Below are positions 62,796 through 64,000 of a DNA stretch of 64,000 bases, one piece after another. Each line of letters opens with the position of its first letter. Within the stretch, counting starts at the first letter, position 1. The translations under genes and the position numbers were made by a program. Origin of the DNA: Epiperipatus broadwayi (Eukaryota > Onychophora > Udeonychophora > Euonychophora > Peripatidae); the NCBI GenBank assembly GCA_028023455.1, contig JAQFVV010000143.1:656001-720000 (forward strand). The letters run 5' to 3'. A model generated the notes under the pieces. The model made no database searches, was not told the DNA's origin, and saw nothing but the letters and a program-made list of their open reading frames with translations.

Positions 62796-64000
62796 GAATG
62801 AAAGAAAAGTATTGATCACTCATCAGAAGTCATGTGCACACATACTATTACTAAATTACTGTCCACATAATACTGATAATATCAAAATATTTAATGTAAA
62901 TGACTTGCACATCGGCGAAAAATTCTAGGTGAATAAAACAATTGCATAGAATACATGGATTGCTCTTAATGGCCATATGCTTACAAATAAATATTTAAAA
63001 CTATTATCTCTTGTTGGTTTGCTTGTGACTGATTATAACATCATAGCAACAAAATACAGACATTGTTATACACCTCTTAGCACTAAAACAACAAAGTGCA
63101 ACTTGAAGACATTAACTCCTTCAAATTAGCTTATCGTTGTCATTGTGCATCTAGATCACAAAACAATACACCTACCATGGTGGAAAATTAGATTTAAATA
63201 CATCATGAGTGATAGGCCAAAGCATAAGCTCTCCAGATTTAAACCATATGAATAAATAAACAGTTGGTGGCATCCAATGCCATATATAAGGCTAAGTATG
63301 TGTGGATCCTGTCGCACGACATAGAGGAAATGGGAAAACACGCTAAGAAGAAATGTAATCCTGTCTAAGGATTTGGGTACCTTTAATTAAATAGGTGATA
63401 ATAATCACAAGAATAAAGCACTATCAACTCATGGAAAGCATATAATAATGGGGGAACTCATTTACTCCATAAAGTACAATCATAAACATGAACAAGTAGG
63501 GCCTAACATTATGAGGCTAATCAATACCACAAACTAAATGATAAGATACTAACTTAACACTGTAATTGACTAAAGTAATATTCAAATTTAAACTATAATA
63601 AACAAACAATGTTTGAAACCAATATGAAATTAAGTCAAACAAATGTGAAAGATCAATTAAAAAAATTAATAGCATAAAAAATTTTGGCAGAAAGTAACAA
63701 TACACATATGTATGGAATATCAAATTTATCAAAAATAAGTGGACATGACTGATAAAATTAATAAGAATGTGAGAATAATACTCAAGTACATGAAAATATC
63801 AGTTATTACTATTATTGCAATTATGCAAAATATCAAAACTTCTGATAATTACTTTAGTGGTTTTACTAATAAATAAATGAAATGCCATACATTTTAAAAA
63901 TAATAATTATAAGAGATGAATATCTCTGTTGACTCAAAATATAATATAGTTTGGTCTATCCAGCAAATACCAACACATATATTAAAAATATTTACCTGAT
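62796..64000. other. AT-rich sequence with a dispersed repeat
   Basis: About 62990-63420 shares patchy similarity with 3335-3930. No exon or RNA gene seen to the end of the window. Confidence 0.4.

Noticed and set aside
1-64000. CRISPR arrays, bacterial operons, ribosomal RNA or canonical tRNA genes
   Set aside because: No regularly spaced short repeats, ribosome-binding-site gene clusters or full tRNA folds were seen. Splice sites and LINE/Gypsy/Tigger remnants show animal nuclear DNA.

Overview
The window is AT-rich animal DNA (a metazoan, most likely an invertebrate; I cannot name the species). It is almost entirely intron or intergenic sequence. The only host gene I can support is a carbonyl reductase (CBR1-like short-chain dehydrogenase) on the + strand. 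Three of its coding exons are visible, at 14839-15006, 23385-23541 and 44145-44205. Splice sites and phases agree across all three (2, 0, 1), and they hold the catalytic Ser and the Tyr-x-x-x-Lys motif. Introns are 8.4 kb and 20.6 kb. The first ~135 residues and the last ~30 were not found and probably lie outside the window or in exons I could not recognise.

Everything else recognisable is transposon-derived. Left part (1-14800): small non-autonomous repeats built as a tandem copy plus an inverted partial copy (541-1218, 7056-8420, 11319-12265, 13545-14415) and a short inverted-repeat element (5868-6275). Middle (16300-36600): a decayed Ty3/Gypsy polyprotein on the - strand (18990-21400), a LINE 3' fragment (17365-17970), a 6.4-kb palindrome made of two head-to-head long LTRs (25487-31871) with a 1.7-kb LTR-like insertion in one arm, a broken Tigger/pogo transposase (to 34442), and a decayed non-LTR element on the - strand (34790-36600). 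Right part (52937-61915): a nested nest of a Gypsy element with both LTRs, invaded by an RTE-type LINE, by a LINE 3' end with a 15-bp target-site duplication, and by an LTR-like GC-richer segment with a short minisatellite.

The most interesting signal is a set of hammerhead-ribozyme-like motifs in small repeats. The best are two copies 454 nt apart at 13793-13859 and 14247-14313 inside a tandem-plus-inverted unit, and one at 50672-50741 in a different palindromic element. A related relic is at 61633-61675. Weaker relatives are at 5929-5968, 23015-23050, 23195-23225, 49250-49277 and 52630-52705. Tandem monomers of about 450 nt, each with one hammerhead, are the layout of retrozymes and of Penelope-type pseudo-LTRs. 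No autonomous Penelope reverse transcriptase or GIY-YIG domain is visible here. All transposon reading frames are broken, so nothing in the window looks able to move by itself.
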